NCBI GenBank assembly: GCA_018240015.1
Contig: JAFEGJ010000007.1
Span: 62,001-126,000, forward strand
Length of the DNA stretch: 64,000 nt
Direction: 5' to 3'
DNA from: Verrucomicrobiota bacterium
GTDB taxonomy: Bacteria > Chlamydiota > Chlamydiia > Chlamydiales > Rhabdochlamydiaceae
Shown here: piece by piece, positions 9,105 through 17,568 of the stretch
How positions within the stretch are numbered: position 1 is the stretch's first letter
How the letters are laid out: each line of letters begins with the position of its first letter
The notes under the pieces: generated by a model
The model's database searches: none
Told to the model about the DNA's origin: nothing
Seen by the model: only the letters and a program-made list of their open reading frames with translations
Translations under genes and position numbers: made by a program

Positions 9105-9707
9105 ATGCATTTTCCTTTGGTTGTCTCTTTTTACACGCGGGGTACCCTTTATCAACTCGAAGTCCAGAATCTCATCGATTCGTGTAAAAAATTTAATATC
9201 GAATATGACATCGAAGGGATCGATTCCTTCGGAACCTGGGAGCTCAATTGCGCCTATAAACCCTATTTTTTATTTTCCAAGCTTCAGAAGTATCGAAGGC
9301 CTCTGCTTTGGGTCGACGCCGATGCCATCTTCGTTCAAAAGCCTCAAATTTTAGATGTCTTTCAAGGAGATCTTTCTGCCTATATGGCCCCAGAACTAAC
9401 GGATGATCACCGGTCCAAAGTTCGATCAGGCACGGTTTATGTGAATGCCACTGATAAAGGCGCGGGACTCGTTAGGGCCTGGGCCCTAGAATGTCAAAAA
9501 GAAATGACCAACCCTGAAAGAACCGTCGAATTTTGGGATCAGATGGCGCTCGCGCGCATTATCGCCCGGGAAAAGGGCAGTGCTGATATTCGATGCCTTC
9601 CACTCGAATATGTGAAAATTTTTGACCACCCGGAAGATGCTAGAAAAGTTTTAAATCCTGTGATTGCGCATCATCAAGCATCACGACGATCCAAGAATTT
9701 GTTATAA
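9105..9707 (+). CDS. putative nucleotide-sugar glycosyltransferase
   Basis: A 200-residue protein with a single compact glycosyltransferase-like fold. The opening MHFPLVVSFYTRGTLYQLEV and the metal-binding DxD motif in LLWVDADAIF (D71-D73) are typical of the nucleotide-diphospho-sugar transferase superfamily. Later features (SGTVYVNATDKG, FWDQMALARII, then RCLPLEY) match families that place a hexose on a protein or lipid acceptor. No signal peptide or membrane segment is seen. Acceptor and sugar cannot be told. Only a weak G-rich stretch lies immediately before ATG 9105, and an in-frame TAG upstream fixes this as the earliest start. Confidence 0.78.
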   Translation: MHFPLVVSFYTRGTLYQLEVQNLIDSCKKFNIEYDIEGIDSFGTWELNCAYKPYFLFSKLQKYRRPLLWVDADAIFVQKPQILDVFQGDLSAYMAPELTDDHRSKVRSGTVYVNATDKGAGLVRAWALECQKEMTNPERTVEFWDQMALARIIAREKGSADIRCLPLEYVKIFDHPEDARKVLNPVIAHHQASRRSKNLL

Positions 9708-9721
9708 GTTCCTCCCTGTCC

Positions 9722-9753
9722 TTGCAATAAAATCTCAGGAGCACTACTATAAT
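9722..9753 (+). promoter_or_regulatory. probable promoter of tRNA-Gln/prs
   Basis: A perfect TATAAT at 9748-9753 lies 16 bases before the tRNA. The best upstream hexamer, TTGCAA at 9722-9727, is 20 bases away, which is longer than optimal, so the -10 is more secure than the -35. Confidence 0.5.
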
Positions 9754-9768
9754 CTCCTTATACCAAAT

Positions 9769-9840
<72 letters not shown>

Positions 9841-9859
9841 GGTTTAACTGGACGTTTCC

Positions 9860-10744
9860 ATGCGCCATCTAAAAGATATCGTTTTTCTCTCGGGCTCTTC
9901 TCATAAAGCGCTCGGACAAGAGGTAGCGAAGCACTTGAAGGTAAGCGAGGGAAAAATCCAGATAGAAACATTTCCAGATGAAGAGATAGGCGTTCACGTA
10001 TTGGAGAATGTCCGCGGTAGAGACGTTTTCGTCTTGCAGACGATAGCACGGCGTCCTAACCACTATCTCATGGAATTGTTGATCACGCTCGATGCTTTGA
10101 AAAGGGCCTCTGCCCGGTCTATTACGGTGGTACTTCCCTATATGGGATACAGCCGGCAAGACCGAATGGAAAAAGAAGGCGCGCCCATCACGGCGAAGCT
10201 CGTTGCGAATTTACTAGAGACGGCGGGAGCATCTCGCATTCTCACCCTCGATCTGCACACGGATCAGATCCAGGGTTTTTTCGATATCCCTGTGGTGCAT
10301 CTTTCAGCCTGCAAACTGCTGGTAGAAAAGGTCCGCAAGGAGAAGCTCGGTCATCCTTATGTGATGAGTCCTGATATCGGAAGAGTCAAACTCGCGAAGG
10401 CTTTTGCAGAAGAATTAGGATGCGACTTTGGGGTCATCGATAAGGAGAGAGTGAGTGCGCACCGCGTCGAAAAAGGCGCTGTTTTGGGAAGGCCTGAAGG
10501 GAAAAATGTCATCCTCGTCGATGACATCTACTCGACAGGAAAGACGCTGCACATGGCAGCGAAGACTTGCCTTGACCTCGGAGCCAAAAGTGTTTCCGCA
10601 GCGGTTGTGCATATGGTGGGATCAGCAGTTCATGAAGAAAGTGCCGTCGACAAACTTTGGGTAACGGACTCAGTTCCGCAGACTACCGAAATGGAGGTGG
10701 TCTCCATTGCTCCACTCATCGCTAAAGCTATTTCTTCTATCTAA
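9860..10744 (+). CDS. prs: ribose-phosphate pyrophosphokinase (PRPP synthase)
   Basis: Makes phosphoribosyl pyrophosphate from ribose 5-phosphate and ATP for nucleotide synthesis. Recognised by the RHLKDIVFLSGSS opening, the ATP-site segment PYMGYSRQDRM, the LDLHTDQIQGFF segment after it and the PRPP-binding loop VILVDDIYSTGKT. At 294 residues it is about 20 shorter than common bacterial enzymes but all motifs are there. Chlamydiaceae lack this gene as far as I know and import nucleotides, so its presence points to a less reduced relative. It follows tRNA-Gln closely and is followed by a 54-base gap and the rplY operon. Confidence 0.95.
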   Translation: MRHLKDIVFLSGSSHKALGQEVAKHLKVSEGKIQIETFPDEEIGVHVLENVRGRDVFVLQTIARRPNHYLMELLITLDALKRASARSITVVLPYMGYSRQDRMEKEGAPITAKLVANLLETAGASRILTLDLHTDQIQGFFDIPVVHLSACKLLVEKVRKEKLGHPYVMSPDIGRVKLAKAFAEELGCDFGVIDKERVSAHRVEKGAVLGRPEGKNVILVDDIYSTGKTLHMAAKTCLDLGAKSVSAAVVHMVGSAVHEESAVDKLWVTDSVPQTTEMEVVSIAPLIAKAISSI

Positions 10745-10798
10745 TTCAGGATTCGAATTATTTCGAGTTTTAAATTAGGTCAAAATTAGGAGTTTTTT

Positions 10799-11365
10799 AT
10801 GAAGTTAACCGCAAATGTGCGTACAACTAGCAAGAAGAGCGAAACCAAGCAGCTTCGGCGCGACGGGAAAATCCCTGCCGTGCTCTATTCTGCGGGGCAA
10901 GCTACTCAGCAAATCATCATCGATGCCGATCAGTTCAATGCTGTCCTGCGCAACATGAAACCGGGACGTCTTCCGACGACGACGTTCTCGCTCATGATCG
11001 ATGGGACGGAGAAAAAAGCGATCATCAAAGACATTCAGTATCAACTCACCAGTTACCGTGTCTCCCACATAGACTTTGAAGAGCTTTTCTCGGAAATTCC
11101 TGTCAGCGTCAAAGTGCCGATCCAGTGCACAGGTGTGGCGGAGTGCGCCGGCATCAAGCTCGGCGGATTTTTAAGACAAGTGAAGCGCCATGTGAAAGTC
11201 GAATGTTTGCCCAAGCACATCCCTTCAGAATTTACGATCGATGTCACCGATTTAGGGATTAAGCAAGCGAAAAAACTGAGCGATATCTCGATGCCAGAAG
11301 GAGTTGTACCACATGCTAAAATGGATGAAGTCGTTGTGGTCATCTCAAAACGCGCGGGCGGCTAA
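10799..11365 (+). CDS. rplY: 50S ribosomal protein L25 (Ctc/TL5 type)
   Basis: 5S rRNA-binding protein of the long, two-domain Ctc type (188 residues). The N-terminal L25 domain contains the family pattern SKKSETKQLRRDGKIPAVLY. The C-terminal beta domain contains the PVSVKVPIQCTGVAECAG segment followed by GGFLRQVKRHVKVEC. AGGAG lies seven bases before ATG 10799. The order rplY-pth-rpsF-rpsR-rplI is the same as ctc-pth-rpsF-rpsR-rplI in Chlamydia. The 3' end overlaps the start of pth by about 50 bases, and the pth ribosome site is inside rplY. Confidence 0.95.
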   Translation: MKLTANVRTTSKKSETKQLRRDGKIPAVLYSAGQATQQIIIDADQFNAVLRNMKPGRLPTTTFSLMIDGTEKKAIIKDIQYQLTSYRVSHIDFEELFSEIPVSVKVPIQCTGVAECAGIKLGGFLRQVKRHVKVECLPKHIPSEFTIDVTDLGIKQAKKLSDISMPEGVVPHAKMDEVVVVISKRAGG

Positions 11366-11933
11366 TACCCGTTTGATCGTAGGCCTGGGTAATCCTGGCT
11401 CTGCCTACGAAGCGACGAGGCATAATATCGGCTTTCGAGTGGTGCGCCATCTCGCAAGTCAGAAAGGATTGAAATGGCGCGAGAAATCCCGATGGAGCGC
11501 CGAGACTGCGATGGAAGATAGTCTCGTATTGCTCCTTCCGCTGACATATATGAATTGCAGCGGAGAGTCGGTTCGCAAGTGCCTCAAAGATCTGGGACTT
11601 TCCCCAGAGCAGATGTTGGTCGTTTGCGATGATGTGGCTCTCGACTTTGGGCAGCTGCGCATCCGAGAAGGAGGCAGTAGCGGCGGACATAATGGGCTGA
11701 AAAATATCGAAGCCCATCTCGGATCCCAAAAATATCCGAGGCTCCGCATCGGAGTGGGTAGTCACAAGGGACATAACTTGGCAGATTATGTTCTCGGAAA
11801 GTTCTCGGCAGCCGAAGAAGCCGAGATGCCAAAAGTTTTAGAAAAGGCCTCGAGTGCCCTGAGTCTGTGGTTGGAGGAGGGGACGTTGAAGGCGATGAAC
11901 CAGTTTAATGTCAAAGGAGACAAGACAGAATGA
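11313..11933 (+). CDS. pth: peptidyl-tRNA hydrolase
   Basis: Releases tRNA from peptidyl-tRNA that has dropped off ribosomes. The family opening RLIVGLGNPG, the catalytic-histidine segment EATRHNIGFR, PLTYMNCSGESV and VVCDDVALDFG, and the RxGGSSGGHNGLKNI loop are all present. I choose ATG 11313 because AAGGAG (11298-11303) lies nine bases before it; this leaves an 18-residue extension before the conserved core, encoded in the overlap with rplY. A TTG much closer to the core is possible. The stop overlaps the rpsF start (ATGA), a sign of translational coupling. Confidence 0.94.
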   Translation: MLKWMKSLWSSQNARAANTRLIVGLGNPGSAYEATRHNIGFRVVRHLASQKGLKWREKSRWSAETAMEDSLVLLLPLTYMNCSGESVRKCLKDLGLSPEQMLVVCDDVALDFGQLRIREGGSSGGHNGLKNIEAHLGSQKYPRLRIGVGSHKGHNLADYVLGKFSAAEEAEMPKVLEKASSALSLWLEEGTLKAMNQFNVKGDKTE

Positions 11934-12268
11934 AAAACCAGAGAAGTCACCTCTACGAGGGGATGTATATCCTCAGTGCTGTTTTGAGCGAGGACGCTAA
12001 AGAGCGTGTGCTCGAGAAGATTAAAGGCAGCATAACGGAAAAAGGAGGAGAGATCCATAAAGTGATGGATCAAGGACGCAAACGGATGGCTTACCCTATT
12101 GGAAAGCGCCGCGACGGCCACTATTTTCTCTTCTACTTTTCAGCGCCGACTAAATCGGTCGAAGAAATGTGGCGTGAATACCGTCTCAATGAAGACGTCG
12201 TCAGATTTATGACAGTTCGTGCAGAAGCTGTCCCTGAGAAAATTGAATTTCAACCGCTTCCAGAATAA
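11930..12268 (+). CDS. rpsF: 30S ribosomal protein S6
   Basis: Small-subunit protein that forms a heterodimer with S18 on the platform. The 112-residue sequence begins [16 protein letters not shown] and contains the conserved [20 protein letters not shown] and [14 protein letters not shown] segments. ATG 11930 overlaps the pth stop by four bases. rpsR follows after 11 bases and rplI after that, the same order as in Chlamydia and most bacteria. Confidence 0.97.
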   Translation: MKNQRSHLYEGMYILSAVLSEDAKERVLEKIKGSITEKGGEIHKVMDQGRKRMAYPIGKRRDGHYFLFYFSAPTKSVEEMWREYRLNEDVVRFMTVRAEAVPEKIEFQPLPE

Positions 12269-12279
12269 GGAAAATAATT

Positions 12280-12522
12280 ATGGAATATCCACCTAGAGAA
12301 GCAAGTTTTAGTAAGAAACGCAAAAGCTGTCCTTTCACAGCGGCTGGTATCAAGCATATCGACTACAAAGATATCAACACCCTGAGCCGTTTTGTGACGG
12401 AGAATGGAAAAATCCTGCCCCGCCGCATCACCGGTGTGTCAGCATTCCACCAACGAGCGCTCGTGAAAGCGATCAAAAGGGCTCGCTACATGGCTTTGAT
12501 GCCCTTTGTGACGGAGGTTTAA
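12280..12522 (+). CDS. rpsR: 30S ribosomal protein S18
   Basis: Partner of S6 on the 30S platform. The 80-residue length is normal. The conserved core is present: [19 protein letters not shown], followed by [18 protein letters not shown] and the C-terminal [24 protein letters not shown] lies before ATG 12280. It sits between rpsF and rplI with gaps of 11 and 2 bases. Confidence 0.97.
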   Translation: MEYPPREASFSKKRKSCPFTAAGIKHIDYKDINTLSRFVTENGKILPRRITGVSAFHQRALVKAIKRARYMALMPFVTEV

Positions 12523-12524
12523 AC

Positions 12525-12995
12525 ATGAGACAACAATATTTACTCTTGGAAGACGTCGAAGACGTCGGTCGTAGTGGCGAGATCATCAATGCAAAGCCCG
12601 GCTTTGCTCGCAACTACTTGATCCCCCAGCAAAAAGCAGTGCCCGCCACTGCCCACGCTTTGCGCATGCAAGCCCGTCTGCAAGAAGAGCGCTCGAAAAA
12701 AGCTGCCGTCGATAAAAAAGATGCAGAAGAACTCGCGAAAAAGCTCGAAGGTATGACACTGGAGATCGCCGTGAAGGTCGATCCCGAAGGTCATATGTAC
12801 GGATCTGTGGGCCCCGTGGAAATCGTTCATCTGTTTGAAAAAGAAGGCGTCAAGCTCGACAAGAAAAATGTCGTCATTCCTTCCAAGCACATTAAAGAAC
12901 TGGGCGTGCACCAACTTACGCTGAAGCTCAAAGAAGGCGTAGCTTGCGGATATACGCTCAATATCGTGAGCGATGCTCCTATACAAGGCGCATGA
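12525..12995 (+). CDS. rplI: 50S ribosomal protein L9
   Basis: Two-domain large-subunit protein that bridges L1 and the ribosome surface. The N-terminal rRNA-binding domain has LLEDVEDVGRSGEIINAKPG and GFARNYLIPQQKAVPAT. A central Lys/Glu-rich helix and the C-terminal domain follow (MYGSVGPVEIVHLF). At 156 residues it is normal. AGGT-type spacing from rpsR is only two bases. The stop overlaps the hldD start as ATGA, so LPS-heptose genes ride on the ribosomal-protein operon. Confidence 0.96.
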   Translation: MRQQYLLLEDVEDVGRSGEIINAKPGFARNYLIPQQKAVPATAHALRMQARLQEERSKKAAVDKKDAEELAKKLEGMTLEIAVKVDPEGHMYGSVGPVEIVHLFEKEGVKLDKKNVVIPSKHIKELGVHQLTLKLKEGVACGYTLNIVSDAPIQGA

Positions 12996-13951
12996 AATCT
13001 ATCGTTATAACCGGAGCCGCTGGATTCATTGGCTCCGGCATTGTCCGCTATCTCCAAGGAAGGCGGCTCATACTCGTCGATAGGCTAGATCATCCCGAAA
13101 AAAACCGTAATCTCGCGGACAAAATTTACGAACAGCTTCTTCCCATCGAAGGACTCTTTTCATATTTAGAAGGCAAAGGATCTGAAATCGAAGCTATTAT
13201 CCACCTCGGCGCTTGCTCCGACACCCTCGAGACCAACACCGATTTTCTCTACGAAAATAATACCCTGTACACCAAGCGCCTCGCAGAGTACGCGTTAAAA
13301 CACAGTATACGCTTTATCTACGCATCGTCTGCAGCCACTTACGGCGATGGAAGTCGTGGATTTTCTGATGACCATGCTCTGCTCCCTTTTTTGCAGCCCC
13401 TAAACCCTTACGGCCAATCGAAACACAACTTCGATCTGTGGGCTCTGAAGGAAGGCATTTTAGATCAGATCGTGGGCCTTAAGTATTTCAATGTTTTTGG
13501 GCCGAACGAAGCCCACAAAGGACGCATGGCCTCGATGGTCTACAAAATGGTCCCCTTGATCCAAAAAGAAGGCGTCGTGCGTCTTTATAAATCGAATGAT
13601 CCAGCCAACTTTGGAGATGGAGAGCAGTGCCGCGATTTTATTTATGTTAAAGATGCTGCGGCGATGACGTGCTCCTTTTTAAACGATAAGAGGGGCGGTA
13701 TTTACAACATCGGCATGGGAACTATCACGACATGGAATCAGCTGGCTACCGCGATTTTTGACGCTCTACACCTTCCTATTCGCATTGAATACATCGACAT
13801 GCCACCCGATCTGTCAAAGCAGTACCAAAACTATACCTGCGCAGATATGGAAAAATTTGTTAGCGGAAAAAAAACTTCCACTCTATACCATATTAAGAGT
13901 GCCGTAGCGGATTACGTGCAAAGCCATCTGCTGAAGGATCAACCATGGTAA
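12992..13951 (+). CDS. hldD: ADP-L-glycero-D-manno-heptose 6-epimerase
   Basis: Last enzyme of ADP-heptose synthesis for the LPS core. The 319-residue protein is an extended short-chain dehydrogenase: NAD loop TGAAGFIGSG, the active-site pattern SAATYG plus YGQSK, and the HldD-specific stretch FNVFGPNEAHKGRMASM. ATG 12992 overlaps the rplI stop; an alternative upstream start at 12944 lies deep in rplI and is less likely. hldE follows with a seven-base overlap. Heptose is absent from the truncated LPS of Chlamydiaceae, so the pair hldD-hldE hints at a fuller LPS core or at ADP-heptose as a signalling metabolite. Confidence 0.92.
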   Translation: MKSIVITGAAGFIGSGIVRYLQGRRLILVDRLDHPEKNRNLADKIYEQLLPIEGLFSYLEGKGSEIEAIIHLGACSDTLETNTDFLYENNTLYTKRLAEYALKHSIRFIYASSAATYGDGSRGFSDDHALLPFLQPLNPYGQSKHNFDLWALKEGILDQIVGLKYFNVFGPNEAHKGRMASMVYKMVPLIQKEGVVRLYKSNDPANFGDGEQCRDFIYVKDAAAMTCSFLNDKRGGIYNIGMGTITTWNQLATAIFDALHLPIRIEYIDMPPDLSKQYQNYTCADMEKFVSGKKTSTLYHIKSAVADYVQSHLLKDQPW

Positions 13952-15270
13952 AGCTCATTGGACTTTTCAGTCGTTTTAATCGTGTGCGTGTAGCCGTCAT
14001 CGGGGATTTCATGCTCGATATGTACACGACGGGCAAAGTACGAAGAATTTCCCCTGAAGCTCCCGTCTCTGTGCTCCATGTGCAAAAGGAAGAGAGCTTA
14101 GCGGGAGGCGCCGGCAACGTCGTTCTCAATTTAATTTCCTTAGGAGCTCAAGTCGTAGCTATTGGCCGCGTCGGAGCCGACATGGCAGGCGAAAAAATCC
14201 GGGAGAGCCTTTCATCGGAAGGCGCTCAGACTGTCGGTCTCTTCACAGAAAAGGGGTTTAAAACACCTGTGAAAAATCGGCTCATCGCCGATAGCCAGCA
14301 AGTGCTTCGCGTCGATTTTGAGACGATCACTCCTATTCCCGAAGTCGTAGAGCAAAGTGTCGTCGAAAAACTTCCTGAACTTTTATCCGATGTACAGATC
14401 ATTGCCATCTCCGATTATGGCAAAGGATTTTTGTCCCGCTCGCTGCTCATGGCGATCTTTGATTTTGCTAAAGTCCGGGGTATTCCCGTGATCGTCGATC
14501 CCAAAGGCGACGATTTTTCCAAATACGCCGGAGCTACCATCCTCAAACCCAATCTCCAAGAAGCCTATGCCGCCGCCAAACTCGCGCGCGAAGCTCCTCT
14601 TGAACAAGTCGCAGCTGCCATCTTTAAAAATACCGCCATCGATCTACTCATGATCACACGCTCTGAGGAAGGGATTTCTCTCTTTTCAAAAGACGGCGAG
14701 ATGCTCAATTTCCCCGTGCGCCTTAAAGAAGTCAAAGATGTTACTGGCGCTGGCGATACCGTTCTCGCGATGATCAGCGTAGCGCTTGCCAACGGCATCG
14801 AAATACGCTATGCAGCCCAGCTTGCGAACATCGCGGCAGGGATTGCGATCGAACGCCTCGGGTGCGCTCGCATCAACCTTTCTGATATGGCTAGCCGGCT
14901 CCTTGAATTTGACGTCGAAAACAAAGTCTTCGACGAAGAACACCTCTTTGCTCTACAACAAGCACTTCAAGGCAAGCGCTACTCTGTTTTAGGCCTCGAT
15001 AGCACTCAAGGGATGTCGTCCGCTCTTTTTCGCAGTATCAGAGAGATCTCGAGTCGAGACCCCGACCAAAAACTCATCCTCTATGTCCGCGACACCCATC
15101 CCGATGAGGAATTTGTTCTCCTACTCTCGTCTCTTGCAGAAGTCGACTTTGTCGTCCTTAAGTGCGAAAGTCTAAAAAATCTTTGCTCTATCATCCATCC
15201 TAACGAGCTCTTCGTGATCCAAGAAGGAAGGCTCCAGACCCTCGATCACCTCCAAGCCCTTCTGGCTTAG
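13945..15270 (+). CDS. hldE: D-glycero-beta-D-manno-heptose-7-phosphate kinase HldE, with degenerate transferase domain
   Basis: The protein has 441 residues. Residues 1-320 form a complete PfkB-type sugar kinase: VAVIGDFMLDMYTTG, the SLAGGAGNVVLNL substrate loop, LKPNLQEA and the anion hole/catalytic base DVTGAGDT with D271. Normal HldE continues with a cytidylyltransferase-like domain that adenylylates heptose 1-phosphate through HxGH and a late KGGDY segment. Here residues 340-441 show only an echo of that fold (LLSSLAEVDFVV), and HxGH, the first TNGCFDxLH stretch and the KGGD end are all missing. Kinase activity is expected; adenylyl transfer would have to come from elsewhere. It overlaps hldD by seven bases. 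Confidence 0.88.
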   Translation: MVKLIGLFSRFNRVRVAVIGDFMLDMYTTGKVRRISPEAPVSVLHVQKEESLAGGAGNVVLNLISLGAQVVAIGRVGADMAGEKIRESLSSEGAQTVGLFTEKGFKTPVKNRLIADSQQVLRVDFETITPIPEVVEQSVVEKLPELLSDVQIIAISDYGKGFLSRSLLMAIFDFAKVRGIPVIVDPKGDDFSKYAGATILKPNLQEAYAAAKLAREAPLEQVAAAIFKNTAIDLLMITRSEEGISLFSKDGEMLNFPVRLKEVKDVTGAGDTVLAMISVALANGIEIRYAAQLANIAAGIAIERLGCARINLSDMASRLLEFDVENKVFDEEHLFALQQALQGKRYSVLGLDSTQGMSSALFRSIREISSRDPDQKLILYVRDTHPDEEFVLLLSSLAEVDFVVLKCESLKNLCSIIHPNELFVIQEGRLQTLDHLQALLA

Positions 15271-15368
15271 TAACAACTGTTATCATTATTTAATTAAAAT
15301 TATACTATCATTTATATTAATATCTTATATTTTTTGATATTGTAATTGCGCATATAATATATGCCAAT

Positions 15369-16736
15369 ATGGCGATTACTTTTTATAATTATTCTATTCC
15401 AGAGGGTCCAGTTAAAGGGATTTTGGGTTTTTCTACGGAAAAACATGCCCTGGCGGCTGTCAGTAAAGCATTCTATTTCGCGACCCAAGATTTAATCGAA
15501 AATGATTTCAAAAAAGTTCTTTCTATCGACCTGCTTCTTCCTCAAAAACTGCCCCATTTGTCAGGGGTCGAGCTGAAAGGCCGCGCTTCGCAATTGCAAA
15601 TGATTTTTTTAGCTGAATTCGTAGAATGGATGATTCATCATCAAATATTTAACGAAGATCTTTCGTGGTTCAGTGACCCCACATTTCTCCCTGAGTGGTC
15701 GCTGAAATACAAACACTATCTCTTGTATCAGCTAAAAACACGCAAAGATTATCCCGTCGAAAAAGCCCCTCGACAGGAGATCAAAGTCCAGCTTTTGAAA
15801 GCTCATCAATTATATGGAAGCCAAGACCGCTTTCTCCTCATAGATCTTGTCTTTTTTCAAACCATGCGCAGCGATTGCATAAGTATAGCCAAACAAAGAT
15901 GCTCTTATTACCTGTTCGAAAAATTTATGCCCATCTTCAACCAAGATTTAAATGTTTTTATTCAAAACATTATCAAACTAAGTCAGAACTTTGGAGGCCA
16001 AGTACCTTATGAAATTCAGAAGAGAGCTGTTGAGATTATCATCAATTATCGGTCTCCGCATGCTTTTGAGACTTTTTTAAGAGTGTTAGAAGAGCAAAAA
16101 GTCGATAGTTTTCAAATTCTTGCCCTTATGCTCCATGCCATCACGAATAGTTTGGTAAATGACTGCTTTGACATTCTTTGCATTAGTCATGCCTATTTGA
16201 AGTCGCATGATCCCGCAAACACGATGTCTTCGATTCATTTACTCGTTTGCCCCGGCGACCCCGCAATAATTCGCTACTGTGTAAGTCAAGGGCAATACCG
16301 GGTGAATAACACGACAGTTCCTTTAAATGAGGTTACAATATCTGGAAATACAGACGCCTTAAGTGCACTCATCCAATTAGGAGCTCCTTTACACAAAGAC
16401 CACATCTACCATGCTGCTACACGCGGTTATGTTTGGATGGTGGAAAGGATCCTGCGTCAACCCCACGTCAAAGTGGATCAGACATATGCACAAAAGAAAA
16501 CATTGCTCGGCATTTTAGCAGAGCAGGTCCAATCTCCTGTCGATGCTGAGAGATTAGAACCCGTTATACAGGTTCTTCTTCAGTTTGGTGCTTCTTTAGA
16601 TCACGAAGACAGATTTCACCACACCCCGCGGCAAACTCTTTTAAATTCTCCCTCTATCAGCGCAGATTTAAGAGGGAGAATAACCCCAGTAGGAAACGAA
16701 CAAAAATCATCACAGAAAAAGCAAAAGATTCAATAG
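15369..16736 (+). CDS. ankyrin-repeat protein with F-box-like N-terminus
   Basis: A 455-residue protein. The N-terminus (IPEGPVKGILGF, then LAAVSKAFYFATQDLI) fits the spacing of an F-box but is divergent. A helical middle region follows, then three or four ankyrin repeats from about residue 310 (SGNTDALSALIQLGAPL, AATRGYVWMVERIL, VIQVLLQFGASLDHEDRFHHTP). The end is Lys/Gln-rich. No ribosome site precedes ATG 15369; a TATAAT at 15353-15358 lies very close, so the mRNA could be leaderless or nearly so, though no good -35 is seen. Likely one of a set of host-directed proteins with its neighbours; this is inference. Confidence 0.82.
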   Translation: MAITFYNYSIPEGPVKGILGFSTEKHALAAVSKAFYFATQDLIENDFKKVLSIDLLLPQKLPHLSGVELKGRASQLQMIFLAEFVEWMIHHQIFNEDLSWFSDPTFLPEWSLKYKHYLLYQLKTRKDYPVEKAPRQEIKVQLLKAHQLYGSQDRFLLIDLVFFQTMRSDCISIAKQRCSYYLFEKFMPIFNQDLNVFIQNIIKLSQNFGGQVPYEIQKRAVEIIINYRSPHAFETFLRVLEEQKVDSFQILALMLHAITNSLVNDCFDILCISHAYLKSHDPANTMSSIHLLVCPGDPAIIRYCVSQGQYRVNNTTVPLNEVTISGNTDALSALIQLGAPLHKDHIYHAATRGYVWMVERILRQPHVKVDQTYAQKKTLLGILAEQVQSPVDAERLEPVIQVLLQFGASLDHEDRFHHTPRQTLLNSPSISADLRGRITPVGNEQKSSQKKQKIQ

Positions 16737-16746
16737 AGGAAACCGT

Positions 16747-17565
16747 ATGACAATAGAATCAAATCGGAGAATCACAGCTGTTCAAGAATACAGGCCAGAA
16801 TCTCCGGTAGGCAACATCCTTCCTGGATCCATTATCAACCCCATTCGATATACCAATGCAGGAGGAATTCCTCCGAATGAAAGAGGAGCTTTCGAGGAAA
16901 AATTGCTTCGAATGGTCAGAACCTTGAGAGAAACCATCCACTTTGGACAGCCTATTAATGTCGTCATGAGTCATGCTCTTATGATGCTTCGTGAAATGCA
17001 AGAACTGCCTCGTTATTCTGCCCCCGATTTTGGACGTTTGCGGACGACCTCTTCTTTTTATGAAATTTCAGAGGAATTATTCCCCAAATTAGAGCTTCTT
17101 TGGCAAGACGATGAGGAAATCCGGTGGGATACAACAGGTGAATGGACAGAAGAAGGCGTTCAATCAGGAACTTTTTTAACGCAGCTCTCTAATGGAAATA
17201 AGATCGATCTATCTCAGTTCACAGTGTGGTTCGAAGAAGGAGAAGTGCACGAAGCAGTTTTTAAACTGACGTCTCCAGCCCATTTTTCGGATATCATGCA
17301 AGAGTGCGACTATTTGTTGTTTGCTATTAGATTATGGCATGCGAATACAGATTATTTAAGTGTTTTGATCCCTACCCTATTTTGGTGGATGGTGCAAGGC
17401 AGCTTTTTCAAAGAAGGGAATGCTGAAATTTTTGAACTCATCGTTTCTGCGTGCATGGATGAGAATGCCTTAAGGCCCTGGGACGAAGAATTGGATGCTT
17501 ATGATGCAGCTTTGTGTATGAATAAAGAAGAGTTTTTGAACTTTTGTTCTATCTTGAGAAAATAG
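16747..17565 (+). CDS. hypothetical protein
   Basis: A 272-residue soluble protein I do not recognise. It starts at ATG 16747 behind AGAGGAAA, ten bases after the ankyrin gene, and is probably co-transcribed with it. The first 40 residues are polar and may be flexible; the rest is acidic and rich in aromatic residues (TGEWTEEGVQSG, TLFWWMVQGSFF), with predicted helices. No signal peptide, membrane segment or repeat is visible. Its pairing with F-box/ankyrin and LRR genes suggests an accessory or effector role, without direct evidence. It converges on the LRR gene with three bases between stops. Confidence 0.75.
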   Translation: MTIESNRRITAVQEYRPESPVGNILPGSIINPIRYTNAGGIPPNERGAFEEKLLRMVRTLRETIHFGQPINVVMSHALMMLREMQELPRYSAPDFGRLRTTSSFYEISEELFPKLELLWQDDEEIRWDTTGEWTEEGVQSGTFLTQLSNGNKIDLSQFTVWFEEGEVHEAVFKLTSPAHFSDIMQECDYLLFAIRLWHANTDYLSVLIPTLFWWMVQGSFFKEGNAEIFELIVSACMDENALRPWDEELDAYDAALCMNKEEFLNFCSILRK

Positions 17566-17568
17566 ATT

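Noticed and set aside
9097-9354. Short frame starting at GTG 9097 overlapping the glycosyltransferase
   Set aside because: The glycosyltransferase frame carries the DxD motif and continues to a natural end; this frame is an out-of-phase shadow.
15334-15358. Promoter with TTGATA and TATAAT before the ankyrin gene at 15369
   Set aside because: The spacer is only 13 bases and no better -35 is found; only the TATAAT was noted in the gene entry.
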